Shown here: piece after piece, positions 27,288 to 36,734 of the stretch
Numbering within the stretch: position 1 is the first letter of the stretch
How the letters are laid out: every line of letters starts with the position of its first letter
Origin: Clostridiales bacterium
GTDB lineage: Bacteria; Bacillota; Clostridia; Lachnospirales; Lachnospiraceae
Assembly: GCA_019420275.1 (NCBI GenBank)
Contig: JAHZHN010000004.1
Location: forward strand, 183,450-247,449
DNA length: 64,000 bases
Reading direction: 5' to 3'
Position numbers and translations under genes: made by a program
The notes under the pieces: generated by a model
What the model saw: the letters and a program-made list of their open reading frames with translations, nothing else
The model's database searches: none
Told to the model about the DNA's origin: nothing

Positions 27288-28067
27288 ATGATTTTAGATG
27301 AGATTGTAGAAAAAAGAAAAGAACAGCTTCAGAGAGAAATGGATAATTTCTCTCTGGAGGATATGAAAGAGATGGCGTTAAATTCTAAAAACAAGAATCA
27401 TGGGTTTAAAGAAGCTCTTCAAAAAGATGGTTTATCTATCATTGCAGAAGTGAAGAAAGCCTCTCCGTCAAAAGGAGTCATTGCAGAAGATTTTCGGCCA
27501 GTGGAAACAGCCCTTGCCTATGAGAAAGCGGGTGCCGCTGCAATTTCATGTTTGACAGAAGAACATTATTTTAAAGGAGGCAGCAAATATTTTGCGGACA
27601 TTCGTGCCAAAGTCGATCTTCCGATGCTGCGGAAAGATTTTATCATTGATGCCTATCAGATTTATGAAGCAAAAGTTCTGGGAGCGGACGCCGTTTTATT
27701 GATTGCAGCCATTCTTTCTGAGGAGAAAATGAAGGAATTTTATGCATTGGCCAAGAGCCTTGGACTGGACTGTCTGGCAGAAGTTCATAATGAAGAAGAA
27801 TTGGAACAGACAATTGCCTGCAAGTGTGATATCATAGGGATTAACAACCGAAATCTGAAAACATTCGAGGTGGACTTGAATACCACATCCAAACTTGCGC
27901 CGAAAATTCCTTATGAGGCAGTTCTGGTTTCCGAAAGCGGAATGTTAACAAAAGAAGATCTGCTGAATGTAAGGAAGCAGGGAGCAGACGGAGCTTTGAT
28001 CGGAGAGGCGTTTATGAGAGCCGACAACATCCAGAAAACAATGGAAGAATTAAGGAGCAGCCTATGA
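27288..28067 (+). CDS. trpC: Indole-3-glycerol phosphate synthase
   Basis: 259 residues, TIM barrel. It closes the indole ring from CdRP. AEVKKASPSKG (about 53-63) carries the catalytic lysine region; IGINNRNLKTF and SESG are the other family motifs. Length is normal. GGAG lies before the ATG, and the end overlaps trpF by 4 bp. Confidence 0.95.
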   Translation: MILDEIVEKRKEQLQREMDNFSLEDMKEMALNSKNKNHGFKEALQKDGLSIIAEVKKASPSKGVIAEDFRPVETALAYEKAGAAAISCLTEEHYFKGGSKYFADIRAKVDLPMLRKDFIIDAYQIYEAKVLGADAVLLIAAILSEEKMKEFYALAKSLGLDCLAEVHNEEELEQTIACKCDIIGINNRNLKTFEVDLNTTSKLAPKIPYEAVLVSESGMLTKEDLLNVRKQGADGALIGEAFMRADNIQKTMEELRSSL

Positions 28068-28684
28068 TCGTTAAAATGTGTGGAATTCGCAGGGAGGAAG
28101 ATGTGGAATATGCCAATGAAGTCTGTCCGGATTATATTGGATTTATCTTTGCGGACAGCCCGAGAAGAGTGTCATGGGAGGATGCGGCCAGCTTTCGAAA
28201 AGATTTGAAGAAAGAAATTCGCTGTGTGGGTGTATTTGTCAATGAGACACCAGAGAAAATAGCGGAAATTGCTGCCCGGGTTCCTCTGGATGCGGTACAG
28301 CTTCATGGAGATGAGACAGAAGAAGATATCAGGCAGTTAAGAAGCCTTTGTGATAAAGAAATCTGGAAGGCAGCCAGAGTAAGATCAAAAGATGACATTC
28401 AGAAAGTACAGACACTGCCGGCTGACCGGATTTTGCTTGACAGCTTTTCAAAAGAGGCTTATGGAGGAACTGGCAGAACGATCAATCTGGATATTTTGAG
28501 CGAGTCAGAGATAACGAAGCCTTATTTTTTAGCTGGCGGACTGAATACAGGAAATCTAAAAGGAATTTTAGAGGCGACCCATCCGGAAGGAATTGATATA
28601 TCCAGCGGGATTGAGACCAATGGATATAAGGATTTAGATAAAATGAAAAAAATCATGGAGATAGCAGGAGGAAACAATGGGTAA
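28064..28684 (+). CDS. trpF: Phosphoribosylanthranilate isomerase
   Basis: 206 residues. It converts PRA to CdRP. KMCGIRREEDVEYA at the start holds the catalytic Cys, AVQLHGDE is typical, and FLAGGLNTGN plus DISSGIET bind the phosphate. It overlaps both neighbours, which points to coupled translation. Confidence 0.95.
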   Translation: MIVKMCGIRREEDVEYANEVCPDYIGFIFADSPRRVSWEDAASFRKDLKKEIRCVGVFVNETPEKIAEIAARVPLDAVQLHGDETEEDIRQLRSLCDKEIWKAARVRSKDDIQKVQTLPADRILLDSFSKEAYGGTGRTINLDILSESEITKPYFLAGGLNTGNLKGILEATHPEGIDISSGIETNGYKDLDKMKKIMEIAGGNNG

Positions 28685-29867
28685 AATAGGAAGATTTGGA
28701 GAGTACGGCGGACAGTATGTGCCGGAAATTGTTATGAACGCGGTCAATGAGCTGAATGAAGCTTATGAAAAATATAAGAATGATCCGGAATTTTTGAAAG
28801 AATTACATCATTATTATAGAGAGTATGCCAATCGTCCGTCTCTTCTTTATTATGCAGAGAAGATGACAAAAGATCTGGGAGGAGCAAAGATTTATCTGAA
28901 AAGAGAAGATCTGAATCATACGGGTGCCCATAAGATCAATAATGTTTTGGGTCAGGTTCTTTTGGCTAAGAGAATGGGAAAGAAGAGAATCATTGCGGAA
29001 ACCGGAGCCGGGCAGCATGGTGTGGCAACGGCGACAGCGGCTGCTTTGTTTGATATGGAATGTGTGGTATATATGGGAGCTGAAGACGTAGAACGACAGA
29101 GCCTCAATGCCTACCGTATGGAGCTCCTGGGAGCAAAGGTGGTAGCTGTGGAAAGCGGAACCAAGACGTTGAAGGATGCAATTAATGAGGCTATGAGAGA
29201 CTGGGCAACGAATATTGAGACAACATTTTATTGCATTGGATCTGTTATGGGACCACATCCTTATCCTGCCATGGTAAGGGATTTCCAGAAGATCATCGGA
29301 GAAGAAACAAAACAGCAGATGCAGGAGAAGGAAGGGAAACTTCCGGATTGTGTTGTAGCCTGTGTCGGCGGAGGATCCAATGCCATGGGAGCTTTTTATG
29401 ATTTTATTAAAGATGAGTCCGTTCGTCTGGTAGGAGCAGAGGCAGCAGGAAAAGGCGTGGATACAGATCAGCATGCTGCAACAATGGCAAAAGGAACCAA
29501 GGGAATTTTCCACGGGATGAAGAGTTATTTCCTTCAGAATGAAGAAGGACAGATCAATCCTGTATATTCAATTTCTGCAGGACTGGATTATCCGGGTGTG
29601 GGGCCGGAGCATGCGTATCTCCGTGAAATCGGAAGAGCCGAATACGTAAGTATTACCGATGAACAGGCAGTGAAAGCATTTGAGTATTTGTCCAGACTGG
29701 AGGGCATTATTCCTGCCATTGAGTCTTCTCATGCGGTAGCAGCGGCCATGGAAATTGCACCAAAGATGAGCAAAGATGAGACAATGGTCATCTGTCTGTC
29801 TGGCCGGGGAGATAAAGATGTATACCAGGTAGCAAGATACAGAGGAGTGGAATTAGATGAGAATTAG
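28677..29867 (+). CDS. trpB: Tryptophan synthase beta chain
   Basis: 396 residues, PLP enzyme that joins indole and serine. The PLP lysine lies in HTGAHKINN (about 79-87), AETGAGQHG is the substrate loop and CVGGGSNAMG binds the PLP phosphate. It overlaps trpF by 8 bp and trpA by 11 bp. This is the common TrpB1 type found with TrpA. Confidence 0.95.
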   Translation: MGKIGRFGEYGGQYVPEIVMNAVNELNEAYEKYKNDPEFLKELHHYYREYANRPSLLYYAEKMTKDLGGAKIYLKREDLNHTGAHKINNVLGQVLLAKRMGKKRIIAETGAGQHGVATATAAALFDMECVVYMGAEDVERQSLNAYRMELLGAKVVAVESGTKTLKDAINEAMRDWATNIETTFYCIGSVMGPHPYPAMVRDFQKIIGEETKQQMQEKEGKLPDCVVACVGGGSNAMGAFYDFIKDESVRLVGAEAAGKGVDTDQHAATMAKGTKGIFHGMKSYFLQNEEGQINPVYSISAGLDYPGVGPEHAYLREIGRAEYVSITDEQAVKAFEYLSRLEGIIPAIESSHAVAAAMEIAPKMSKDETMVICLSGRGDKDVYQVARYRGVELDEN

Positions 29868-30645
29868 AGAAGCATTTGAAAAAAGAAAAAACAACGGCCA
29901 GAAGACGCTGGTCACTTATATTGTTTCCGGGGATTATGGATATGAGACCACAAAGGAAAATATCAGGGCAATGGTAAGAGCCGGAGCAGACATTATTGAA
30001 ATTGGGGTTCCTTTCTCTGATCCGATTGCGGAAGGAATTGTCATTCAGGAAGCCAGTCAGCATTCTCTTTCCCAGGGAACAACGCTGAAAGGAATCTTCC
30101 AGATGGTGAAAGAATTACGGGAAGAAATCAAAGAAACACCGTTTGTTATGATGATGTATTTAAATAGTATTTACCGATTTGGAACGAAGAGATTTTTTGA
30201 TCTTTGCAATGAGTGCGGAATTGACGGCGTCATCGTGCCGGATATGCCGTATGAAGAAAAAGATGAGATCCAGGAAGAGGCAGCAGCTCACGGAGTAGAT
30301 AATATCAGTCTTGTAACACCGGCTTCCCATGACCGCATTTCTATGATCGCAGGAGATGCAGAGGGATTTCTCTATTGTGTCTCTTCCATTGGTGTGACCG
30401 GAACAAGAAGTGAATTTACGACGGATTTTGATTCTTTCTTTGATGTGATCAAGAAGAATTCAGAGATTCCATGCGCAGTCGGCTTTGGAATTTCTGGTCC
30501 GGAGCAGGCAAAAAAAATGAGTCAGTATTGTGACGGCGTCATCGTGGGAAGTGCCATTGTGAAACTGATCAGCCAGTATGGAACAAAGAGTCCGGAATAT
30601 GTTTCTGAATTTACAAACAGCTTAAGAAAAGCGTTAGATGAGTAA
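29857..30645 (+). CDS. trpA: Tryptophan synthase alpha chain
   Basis: 262 residues, TIM barrel that releases indole from indole-3-glycerol phosphate. The catalytic region EIGVPFSDP (about 47-55) includes the first Glu and the Asp of FSDP; GVTG and GFGIS bind phosphate. It is the last trp gene; a 66 bp gap without a clear terminator leads to the aminotransferase gene, so read-through is possible. Confidence 0.95.
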   Translation: MRIREAFEKRKNNGQKTLVTYIVSGDYGYETTKENIRAMVRAGADIIEIGVPFSDPIAEGIVIQEASQHSLSQGTTLKGIFQMVKELREEIKETPFVMMMYLNSIYRFGTKRFFDLCNECGIDGVIVPDMPYEEKDEIQEEAAAHGVDNISLVTPASHDRISMIAGDAEGFLYCVSSIGVTGTRSEFTTDFDSFFDVIKKNSEIPCAVGFGISGPEQAKKMSQYCDGVIVGSAIVKLISQYGTKSPEYVSEFTNSLRKALDE

Positions 30646-30711
30646 ATTTGGAGGAAAGCTTGCCCAGATACTTGCTTTGTTTTACAATAAGGTGAGAAAA
30701 GGAGAAGAATG

Positions 30712-31899
30712 ATGTTATCAAAAGAAGTATTAGAATTATCAAAACAACACTCTGTGATCCGTGATATTTTCGAGTTTGGGATGCAGCGTGCAAAAGAAGT
30801 AGGACCGGAAAATGTATTTGATTTCAGCATTGGAAATCCAAGCGTTCCGGCACCGAAAGAAGTAGATGAAACGGCAGTTCGCTATCTGCAGACCTTAGAT
30901 CCGGTAGAGATCCACGGTTATACGAGTAATGCGGGAATTACAGAAGTCCGCAGGGCAGTTGCCGATTCTCTGAACCGCCGATTTGGAACCAATTATACGG
31001 AAAATAATATTTTTATGACGATTGGAGCAGCGGCGGCTCTGGGGATTTGTTTTCAGACCCTGACTGACGGTCCGGAAGATGAGATTATTACGATCGCTCC
31101 ATACTTCCCAGAGTATCAGGTATATGCTCAGGGAGCAGGATGCAGACTGGTAACAGTTATGGCAGATACCTCTACCTTCCAGATTGATTTTGAGAAGCTG
31201 GAAAAAGCAGTTAATGAGCATACGAAGGCAGTTTTGATCAATTCTCCGAATAATCCGACAGGAGTCGTATATTCCGAGGAAACGATACAGAAACTGGCTG
31301 CTTTGCTGGAAAGAAAGCAGAAAGAATATGGGCACAGCATCTATATTATTACGGATGAGCCGTACCGCGAGATTGTTTATGATGGTTTTGAGGTACCGCA
31401 CGTGCCAAAATATTATAAGAATACATTAGTAGGATATTCTTTCAGCAAGTCTTTGTCTTTGCCGGGAGAACGTGTAGGATATATCGTTGCGCCGACAGAG
31501 GCGGAAGATTTCGAGAATCTGATTCCTTGTTTTATTGCGGCTGGAAGACTGCTTTCTTATGTAAGTGTTCCAAGTCTGTACCAGAAGGTAATTGGAGAAT
31601 GTGTGGATTTGACATCTGATATTTCTATTTATCAGAAGAACAAGGATTTGTTCTATCATGCACTGATTGATATGGGATATGAGTGTGTAGAGCCGGGCGG
31701 AGCCTTTTATCTGTTCCCGAAGGCGCTGGAAGAGGATGCAAATGCCTTCTGTGAGCGTGCCAAGAAGTATGATTTGCTGATTGTCCCAGGTGACAGTTTT
31801 GGATGTCCAGGCTATGTAAGGGTTTCTTACTGTGTGCCGACAGAGAGAATCGAACAGGCATTGCCGCTGTTTAAAAAACTCAGAGATGAATACAGGTAA
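30712..31899 (+). CDS. Class I/II PLP aminotransferase (aspartate aminotransferase-like)
   Basis: 395 residues from the second of two adjacent ATG codons, seven bases after GGAG. Motifs of fold-type I aminotransferases: NSPNNPTGV, TDEPYREIVYDG and the PLP lysine in YSFSKSLSLPGERVGY. Substrate is not readable from sequence. Since it follows the trp genes and precedes a HisC-like gene, transfer of amino groups to aromatic keto acids or to oxaloacetate are both possible. Confidence 0.85.
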   Translation: MLSKEVLELSKQHSVIRDIFEFGMQRAKEVGPENVFDFSIGNPSVPAPKEVDETAVRYLQTLDPVEIHGYTSNAGITEVRRAVADSLNRRFGTNYTENNIFMTIGAAAALGICFQTLTDGPEDEIITIAPYFPEYQVYAQGAGCRLVTVMADTSTFQIDFEKLEKAVNEHTKAVLINSPNNPTGVVYSEETIQKLAALLERKQKEYGHSIYIITDEPYREIVYDGFEVPHVPKYYKNTLVGYSFSKSLSLPGERVGYIVAPTEAEDFENLIPCFIAAGRLLSYVSVPSLYQKVIGECVDLTSDISIYQKNKDLFYHALIDMGYECVEPGGAFYLFPKALEEDANAFCERAKKYDLLIVPGDSFGCPGYVRVSYCVPTERIEQALPLFKKLRDEYR

Positions 31900-31912
31900 A
31901 CAGGAGAACGTT

Positions 31913-32965
31913 ATGAGCAATTGGAGAGATAATATACGAAAAGTTGAACCTTATACCCCTGGCGAACAGCCAAAGGAAGAAGGGGTCATTAAACTAAATA
32001 CTAATGAAAATCCATATCCGCCGTCTCCCAAGGCAATGGAAGCAGTGTCTCAGATTAAGAATCTGAGAAAATATCCGGATCCGGCAGCGGCGAAATTGAC
32101 CGAAGCGATTGCCTCTTATCATGGGCTTTCCAAAGAGGAAGTTTTTGTAGGAGTTGGATCCGATGATGTTTTGGCGGTGGCTTTTATGACATTTTTTAAC
32201 AGCAACAAGCCGATTTTCTTTCCGGATATCACTTATTCATTTTATCCGGTATGGGCAGAACTTTTTGGAATTCCATATGAAAAGAAATCACTGGATCAGG
32301 AATTTAAGATTCGGACGCAGGATTATGCCGGAGAAAACGGAGGAGTCGTATTTCCGAATCCCAATGCTCCGACGGGGGTTTTGATGTCTTTAGATGAAGT
32401 AGAAAAAATTCTTAGGCAAAATCAGGATGTTGTTGTAATTGTGGATGAGGCCTATATTGATTTCGGAGGAATTTCCGCATTGGAACTGACCAGAAAATAT
32501 GAAAATCTTCTGGTGGTGCAGACTTATTCCAAGTCACGGTCCATGGCAGGACTGCGCATTGGATATGCTATGGGCAATAAAGATTTGATCCGGGCCATGA
32601 ATGATGTAAAGTATTCTTATAATTCTTATACGATGAATGAGCCGTCTATTCTTATGGGAGCGGCTGTCCTGGAAGATGAAGAGTATTTTCAGGATACAAG
32701 AAAGAAAATTATGAATACAAGAGAATGGTTCAAAGAGGAAATGAAGGGATTAGGATTTACTTTCCCGGATTCTAAGGCAAATTTCCTGTTTGCTTCTCAT
32801 AATAAAATTGCGGCGAGAGAATTATTTGAGGCTGCCAAAGAAAAGAACATTTATGTAAGATATTTTGATCAGCCAAGGATTGATAATTATCTGAGAATCA
32901 CGATTGGAACAAAAGAAGAAATGGAAGCTTTGCTTAATTTCTTTAAGGACTATATAAAAGAATAA
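31913..32965 (+). CDS. hisC: Histidinol-phosphate/aromatic aminotransferase family protein
   Basis: 350 residues from ATG 31913, with AGGAGAA before it; 14 bp after the previous gene. KLNTNENPYPPSPKA is the HisC-family N-terminal motif, FPNPNAPTG and VDEAYIDF follow, and the PLP lysine lies in YSKSRSMAGLRIGYA. No other his genes are near. Being next to trp genes, it may transaminate phenylpyruvate or hydroxyphenylpyruvate in place of, or besides, histidinol phosphate. Symbol is given by family. Confidence 0.8.
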   Translation: MSNWRDNIRKVEPYTPGEQPKEEGVIKLNTNENPYPPSPKAMEAVSQIKNLRKYPDPAAAKLTEAIASYHGLSKEEVFVGVGSDDVLAVAFMTFFNSNKPIFFPDITYSFYPVWAELFGIPYEKKSLDQEFKIRTQDYAGENGGVVFPNPNAPTGVLMSLDEVEKILRQNQDVVVIVDEAYIDFGGISALELTRKYENLLVVQTYSKSRSMAGLRIGYAMGNKDLIRAMNDVKYSYNSYTMNEPSILMGAAVLEDEEYFQDTRKKIMNTREWFKEEMKGLGFTFPDSKANFLFASHNKIAARELFEAAKEKNIYVRYFDQPRIDNYLRITIGTKEEMEALLNFFKDYIKE

Positions 32966-32981
32966 TCAATTTACATAAAGG

Positions 32982-33014
32982 AAAGGGAAATTTTCGCAGG
33001 GAAATTTCCCTTTT
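32982..33014 (+). terminator. Intrinsic terminator after hisC
   Basis: AAAGGGAAATTT (32982-32993) pairs perfectly with AAATTTCCCTTT (33002-33013), with an 8-base loop. The short T-run makes it a possible two-way terminator. Confidence 0.8.
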
Positions 33015-33095
33015 CGGTTGTTTGTAAAATTCTGCTGGGAATGTATCAGAAAAATCACGCAGCATGCAGCAATTTTATGAATTGGTATAAAAAGC

Positions 33096-33124
33096 TTGAA
33101 AAACCATAGAGATTCCAGTACAAT
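33096..33124 (+). promoter_or_regulatory. Promoter of the DUF5688 gene
   Basis: TTGAAA (33096-33101), 17 bp spacer, TACAAT (33119-33124), about 100 bp before the start codon. Confidence 0.7.
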
Positions 33125-33221
33125 AAAAATGGAAAATATTTACAAACGAAAAGCGTGAAGGAACTGGCACTGCCAGAGGGTATGACATGAGTTTTTCGTC
33201 CTGGAGGGAAAGGAGAACGTC

Positions 33222-34124
33222 ATGTTGAGTGAAAAAGAATTTTACGATTATGTGAGACAGCATATCCTGGAGTATGTCAAGGATGCGGAGGGAAAAGAAG
33301 CCAGGGTGCAAAAGATCTGCAGAAACAATCAGGTATTTATAGCCGCATTGTCAATTGGAAGAGACGGGGAGCATCTGCAGCCGATTCTGTATTTGGAGCC
33401 ATATTATCAAAAGTATGCAAAAGGACGGGATCTGTCAGAGATTTTGTGTGAGATCGGGGCTGCGTATAAAGAATGCAGTCTTGGTTTTGATTTGGATGAG
33501 GAGAAGATGACAGACTATAATTATATAAAAGACCGGCTGTTTTATCGTCTGGTTCATTATGAAAAGAACCGGGAGATGCTGAAAGTATGTCCTTTTGATC
33601 AGATAGAGGATCTTGCAGTGACTTATCGGTGGATGGCATATCGGAACGGAGACGGTATGGCAAGCGCACTTGTGCGAAACAGGGATCTGCTGATGTGGGG
33701 TGTTGAGGAAGAGCAGATGAAACAGGATGCCAGGCGCAATACAGAAAAGATATTTCCGCCTGCGATCAAGAAGATTGAGAGTGTGATCCCCATTCGGATA
33801 GAGGAAAGGGGCATACCGGTCTTTGTTTTATCCAACAGTGATTATATGAACGGTGCATCGGCAATGATATATCACAAGGTGCTGTATGATTTTGCGTCCA
33901 GGATGGAACAGAATCTTTATATTCTTCCAAGCAGCATTCATGAAGTGATCTTGCTGAGAGAAGAGGATGTTGGAAATGTAAAAGAATTATCTTATATGGT
34001 AAGGGAAACGAACCGAGCTATTGTAGATCCGGAAGAGGTTTTATCTGATCATGTTTATTATTATGACCGCGAGTCAGACAGAATCTGCATTGCGGATCAT
34101 CCAGGGTGGACGGGTATGCTGTGA
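33222..34124 (+). CDS. DUF5688-like protein
   Basis: 300 residues, soluble, without signal peptide. The pattern (NPxxYLEPYY-like LYLEPYYQKYAKG, then a paired-helix middle, then PVFVLSNSDYMNGASAMIY) recalls the Lachnospiraceae family DUF5688, of unknown function. AAAGGAG precedes the ATG. It has its own promoter and a hairpin separates it from hisC, so it is probably a single-gene unit or leads the next gene. Confidence 0.65.
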   Translation: MLSEKEFYDYVRQHILEYVKDAEGKEARVQKICRNNQVFIAALSIGRDGEHLQPILYLEPYYQKYAKGRDLSEILCEIGAAYKECSLGFDLDEEKMTDYNYIKDRLFYRLVHYEKNREMLKVCPFDQIEDLAVTYRWMAYRNGDGMASALVRNRDLLMWGVEEEQMKQDARRNTEKIFPPAIKKIESVIPIRIEERGIPVFVLSNSDYMNGASAMIYHKVLYDFASRMEQNLYILPSSIHEVILLREEDVGNVKELSYMVRETNRAIVDPEEVLSDHVYYYDRESDRICIADHPGWTGML

Positions 34125-34164
34125 TACGTTATAATAAGCGGGATAAGAATGCAAGGAGTGATAG

Positions 34165-35313
34165 ATGCATATGAAACGTTGGGAAATTTATCTGGATATC
34201 ATTATGGAATTGCTGGTCATTGCCGCAGGAGCAGTGCTGCTGGTATTTGTTGTGCCAAAGTGCCTGGGATTTTTATGGCCTTTTGTCGCAGGATGGATCA
34301 TTGCAATGATCGCTCATCCGGTCATTGAATATCTGGAAAGAAAAATAAAGCTTCCGAAGAAGTTTGGGTCGGTTATTTTGATCGTGGCGGTTGTGACTGC
34401 CATTATTGCGCTGCTTTACTTCATTATACGGGGAGTTGCAGTGCAGGTGGTTCAGTTTATTCAGGGATTTCCTGACTTTCAGAAAGATATCATTGTGCAG
34501 TTTGATTTTTTCCGTCAAAAGATTAGATATATTCTGGGAATTTTGCCGGGATCGGTGGAGAGTCAGCTGGATAATATTCTGCAGTCAATCGGCAGCGGAA
34601 TTGCAGGTCTTGTCTCAGGGATTGGAAATTATGGCGTGTCCCATGCAGGAAGCATGGCAAAAGGAATGACCAATGGATTGATCGGTGTGGTCGTTATGTT
34701 TTTTTCGTCTTATATGTTTTTGATTGACCGGGAAAAAATTACAAGATGGTATCACAGGTCAGTGCCGAAGGTTGTGAAGCATAAGATCAATATTTTCCTG
34801 CATAATACATTAGGTGTTCTTGGAAGCTACTGCCTGGCGCAGGTTAAGATCATGTTTATCATTATTGCGATTTTATGGATTGGATTTAAGATTGCCGGCA
34901 TCAGCTATGCATTTTTATTTGCCATTCTGATTGGAATTGTTGACATTTTTCCGATTTTGGGAACTGGTACAGTGATTATTCCGTGGGCATTATTCTGCAT
35001 TGTGACAGGAGATATTAAGAGAGCAGTGATTCTGCTGATTGTTTATGCAGTCTGTCTGATTCTGAAACAGGTGCTTCAGCCAAAGATGATGGGGGACAGC
35101 ATGGGAATTTCGGCTCTCACGACTATTTTCCTGATTTATGTAGGATGGAAGATGGGCGGATTAGGAGGCATGCTGCTTGCACTTATATTAGGTATGTTTG
35201 TTATCAATCTGTATCGTCTTGGTATTTTTGACCGCAAGATTAATTTCTTCCGGCGCAGGATTGAGATGCTTACGACAAACAGTGAAACAGAAGAAAAAGA
35301 AAAGGAGAAGTAA
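34165..35313 (+). CDS. AI-2E family transporter
   Basis: 382 residues with about eight hydrophobic helices and no ATPase domain. The central FAILIGIVDIFPILGTG segment and the SMGISALTTIFLIYVGWK segment are typical of the AI-2E/UPF0118 family (PerM, TqsA), which exports small molecules or sodium. The C-terminus is charged and cytosolic. The start could be 34165 or 34171; both follow AAGGAG. Confidence 0.85.
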   Translation: MHMKRWEIYLDIIMELLVIAAGAVLLVFVVPKCLGFLWPFVAGWIIAMIAHPVIEYLERKIKLPKKFGSVILIVAVVTAIIALLYFIIRGVAVQVVQFIQGFPDFQKDIIVQFDFFRQKIRYILGILPGSVESQLDNILQSIGSGIAGLVSGIGNYGVSHAGSMAKGMTNGLIGVVVMFFSSYMFLIDREKITRWYHRSVPKVVKHKINIFLHNTLGVLGSYCLAQVKIMFIIIAILWIGFKIAGISYAFLFAILIGIVDIFPILGTGTVIIPWALFCIVTGDIKRAVILLIVYAVCLILKQVLQPKMMGDSMGISALTTIFLIYVGWKMGGLGGMLLALILGMFVINLYRLGIFDRKINFFRRRIEMLTTNSETEEKEKEK

Positions 35314-35319
35314 TAGGAA

Positions 35320-36168
35320 ATGAGTTACGCAGATCAATTGTTTATTGAAATGTGCAAAGATATTCTGGACCATGGAACAAGTACGGAAGGAGAAAAGGTC
35401 AGACCTCATTGGGCAGATGGAACACCTGCTTATACGATAAAACAATTTGGGGTTGTAAACCGGTATGATCTGTCAAAAGAATTTCCCGCTCTGACTCTTA
35501 GGAAGACTTATGTAAAATCAGCGATTGATGAACTGCTTTGGATCTGGCAGAGAAAATCTAATAATGTAAAGGACTTAAAGAGCAGTATTTGGGATGAGTG
35601 GGCAGATGAAGACGGATCCATCGGGAAAGCATATGGATATCAGATGAGAATCAAGCATCAGTATCCGGAGGGCAGCATGGATCAGGTGGACCGGGTCATC
35701 TATGATCTGAAGCATAATCCTTTCAGCCGAAGGATCATGACGAATATTTATGTTCATCAGGATCTTCATGAAATGAATTTATATCCGTGTGCCTACAGCA
35801 TGACATTTAATGTAACACAGAAACCAGGGCATGATAAATTAACACTGAATGCGATTTTAAATCAAAGGTCTCAGGATATCCTGGCTGCCAATAACTGGAA
35901 TGTGGTGCAGTATTCTGTTTTGGTGTACATGATGGCGCAGGTATGTGATATGGAACCGGGAGAACTAGTGCATGTGATAGCGGATGCACATATTTATGAC
36001 CGGCATATTCCAATCGTTCGGGAAATGATTCAGAGAAAGACTTATCCAGCACCGAAATTCTGGATGAATCCGGATGTGAAAGATTTTTATGAGTTTACAT
36101 TGGATGATTTCAAAGTAGAAGACTATCAGGCTGGAGAACAAATTAAAGATATACCAATTGCCATATAG
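35320..36168 (+). CDS. thyA: Thymidylate synthase
   Basis: 282 residues. It methylates dUMP with methylene-tetrahydrofolate. The catalytic Cys lies in LYPCAYSM (about residue 156), RSQDI binds phosphate, and NWNVVQYSVL and HIYDRH complete the active site. It lies six bases after the transporter gene and nine before folA, which restores the folate it oxidises. Slightly longer than E. coli ThyA (264). Confidence 0.95.
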   Translation: MSYADQLFIEMCKDILDHGTSTEGEKVRPHWADGTPAYTIKQFGVVNRYDLSKEFPALTLRKTYVKSAIDELLWIWQRKSNNVKDLKSSIWDEWADEDGSIGKAYGYQMRIKHQYPEGSMDQVDRVIYDLKHNPFSRRIMTNIYVHQDLHEMNLYPCAYSMTFNVTQKPGHDKLTLNAILNQRSQDILAANNWNVVQYSVLVYMMAQVCDMEPGELVHVIADAHIYDRHIPIVREMIQRKTYPAPKFWMNPDVKDFYEFTLDDFKVEDYQAGEQIKDIPIAI

Positions 36169-36177
36169 GAGGATGCA

Positions 36178-36666
36178 ATGAATCTAATTGTAAATGCAGA
36201 TAAGAACTGGGGAATCGGCAAGAATAATGAACTGCTTGTCCATATCCCTAATGATATGAAGATGTTTCGAAATACAACCATCGGCAAGGTGGTTGTTATG
36301 GGAAGGAAAACGCTGGAAAGTTTTCCGAATGGAATGCCGCTGGCAAAAAGAATCAATATTGTTATGACAAAAAATAAAGATTACAGTGCAAAAGGAGCTG
36401 TCATTGTCCACAGCAAAGAAGAACTTCTGGAAGAATTGAAAAAATATCCGAAAGAGGATATCTTTGTCATAGGAGGCGAAAGTATCTACCGGATGCTTTT
36501 GCCATACTGCACTACGGCTTATGTCACAAGGACAGATTACGCTTATGATGCAGATACGTATTTTCCAAATCTGGATGAAATGGAAGAATGGAAGCTTACA
36601 GAAGAAGGAGAAGAAGAAACTTATTTTGATATAGAATATAGATTTACAAAATACGAAAAATTGTAA
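36178..36666 (+). CDS. folA: Dihydrofolate reductase
   Basis: 162 residues, normal length. NWGIGKNNELL (around residue 10) holds the NADPH and folate contact region, VVMGRKTLESFP and FVIGGESIYRMLLPY are the classical motifs. AGGAGG lies before the ATG. Coupled with thyA in one operon. Confidence 0.95.
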   Translation: MNLIVNADKNWGIGKNNELLVHIPNDMKMFRNTTIGKVVVMGRKTLESFPNGMPLAKRINIVMTKNKDYSAKGAVIVHSKEELLEELKKYPKEDIFVIGGESIYRMLLPYCTTAYVTRTDYAYDADTYFPNLDEMEEWKLTEEGEEETYFDIEYRFTKYEKL

Positions 36667-36673
36667 ACAACAA

Positions 36674-36702
36674 TTGACATCCGAAAAAAAAAGTCTCATA
36701 AT
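36674..36702 (+). promoter_or_regulatory. Promoter of ilvE
   Basis: TTGACA (36674-36679), 17 bp spacer, CATAAT (36697-36702); TATACT at 36702 is a weaker alternative. Confidence 0.7.
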
Positions 36703-36734
36703 ATACTCAATAAAATACAAATAGGAAGGAAGAG

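Noticed and set aside
28803..29513. 236-residue reverse frame inside trpB
   Set aside because: trpB is certain on the + strand; the reverse frame has no ribosome site or family features.
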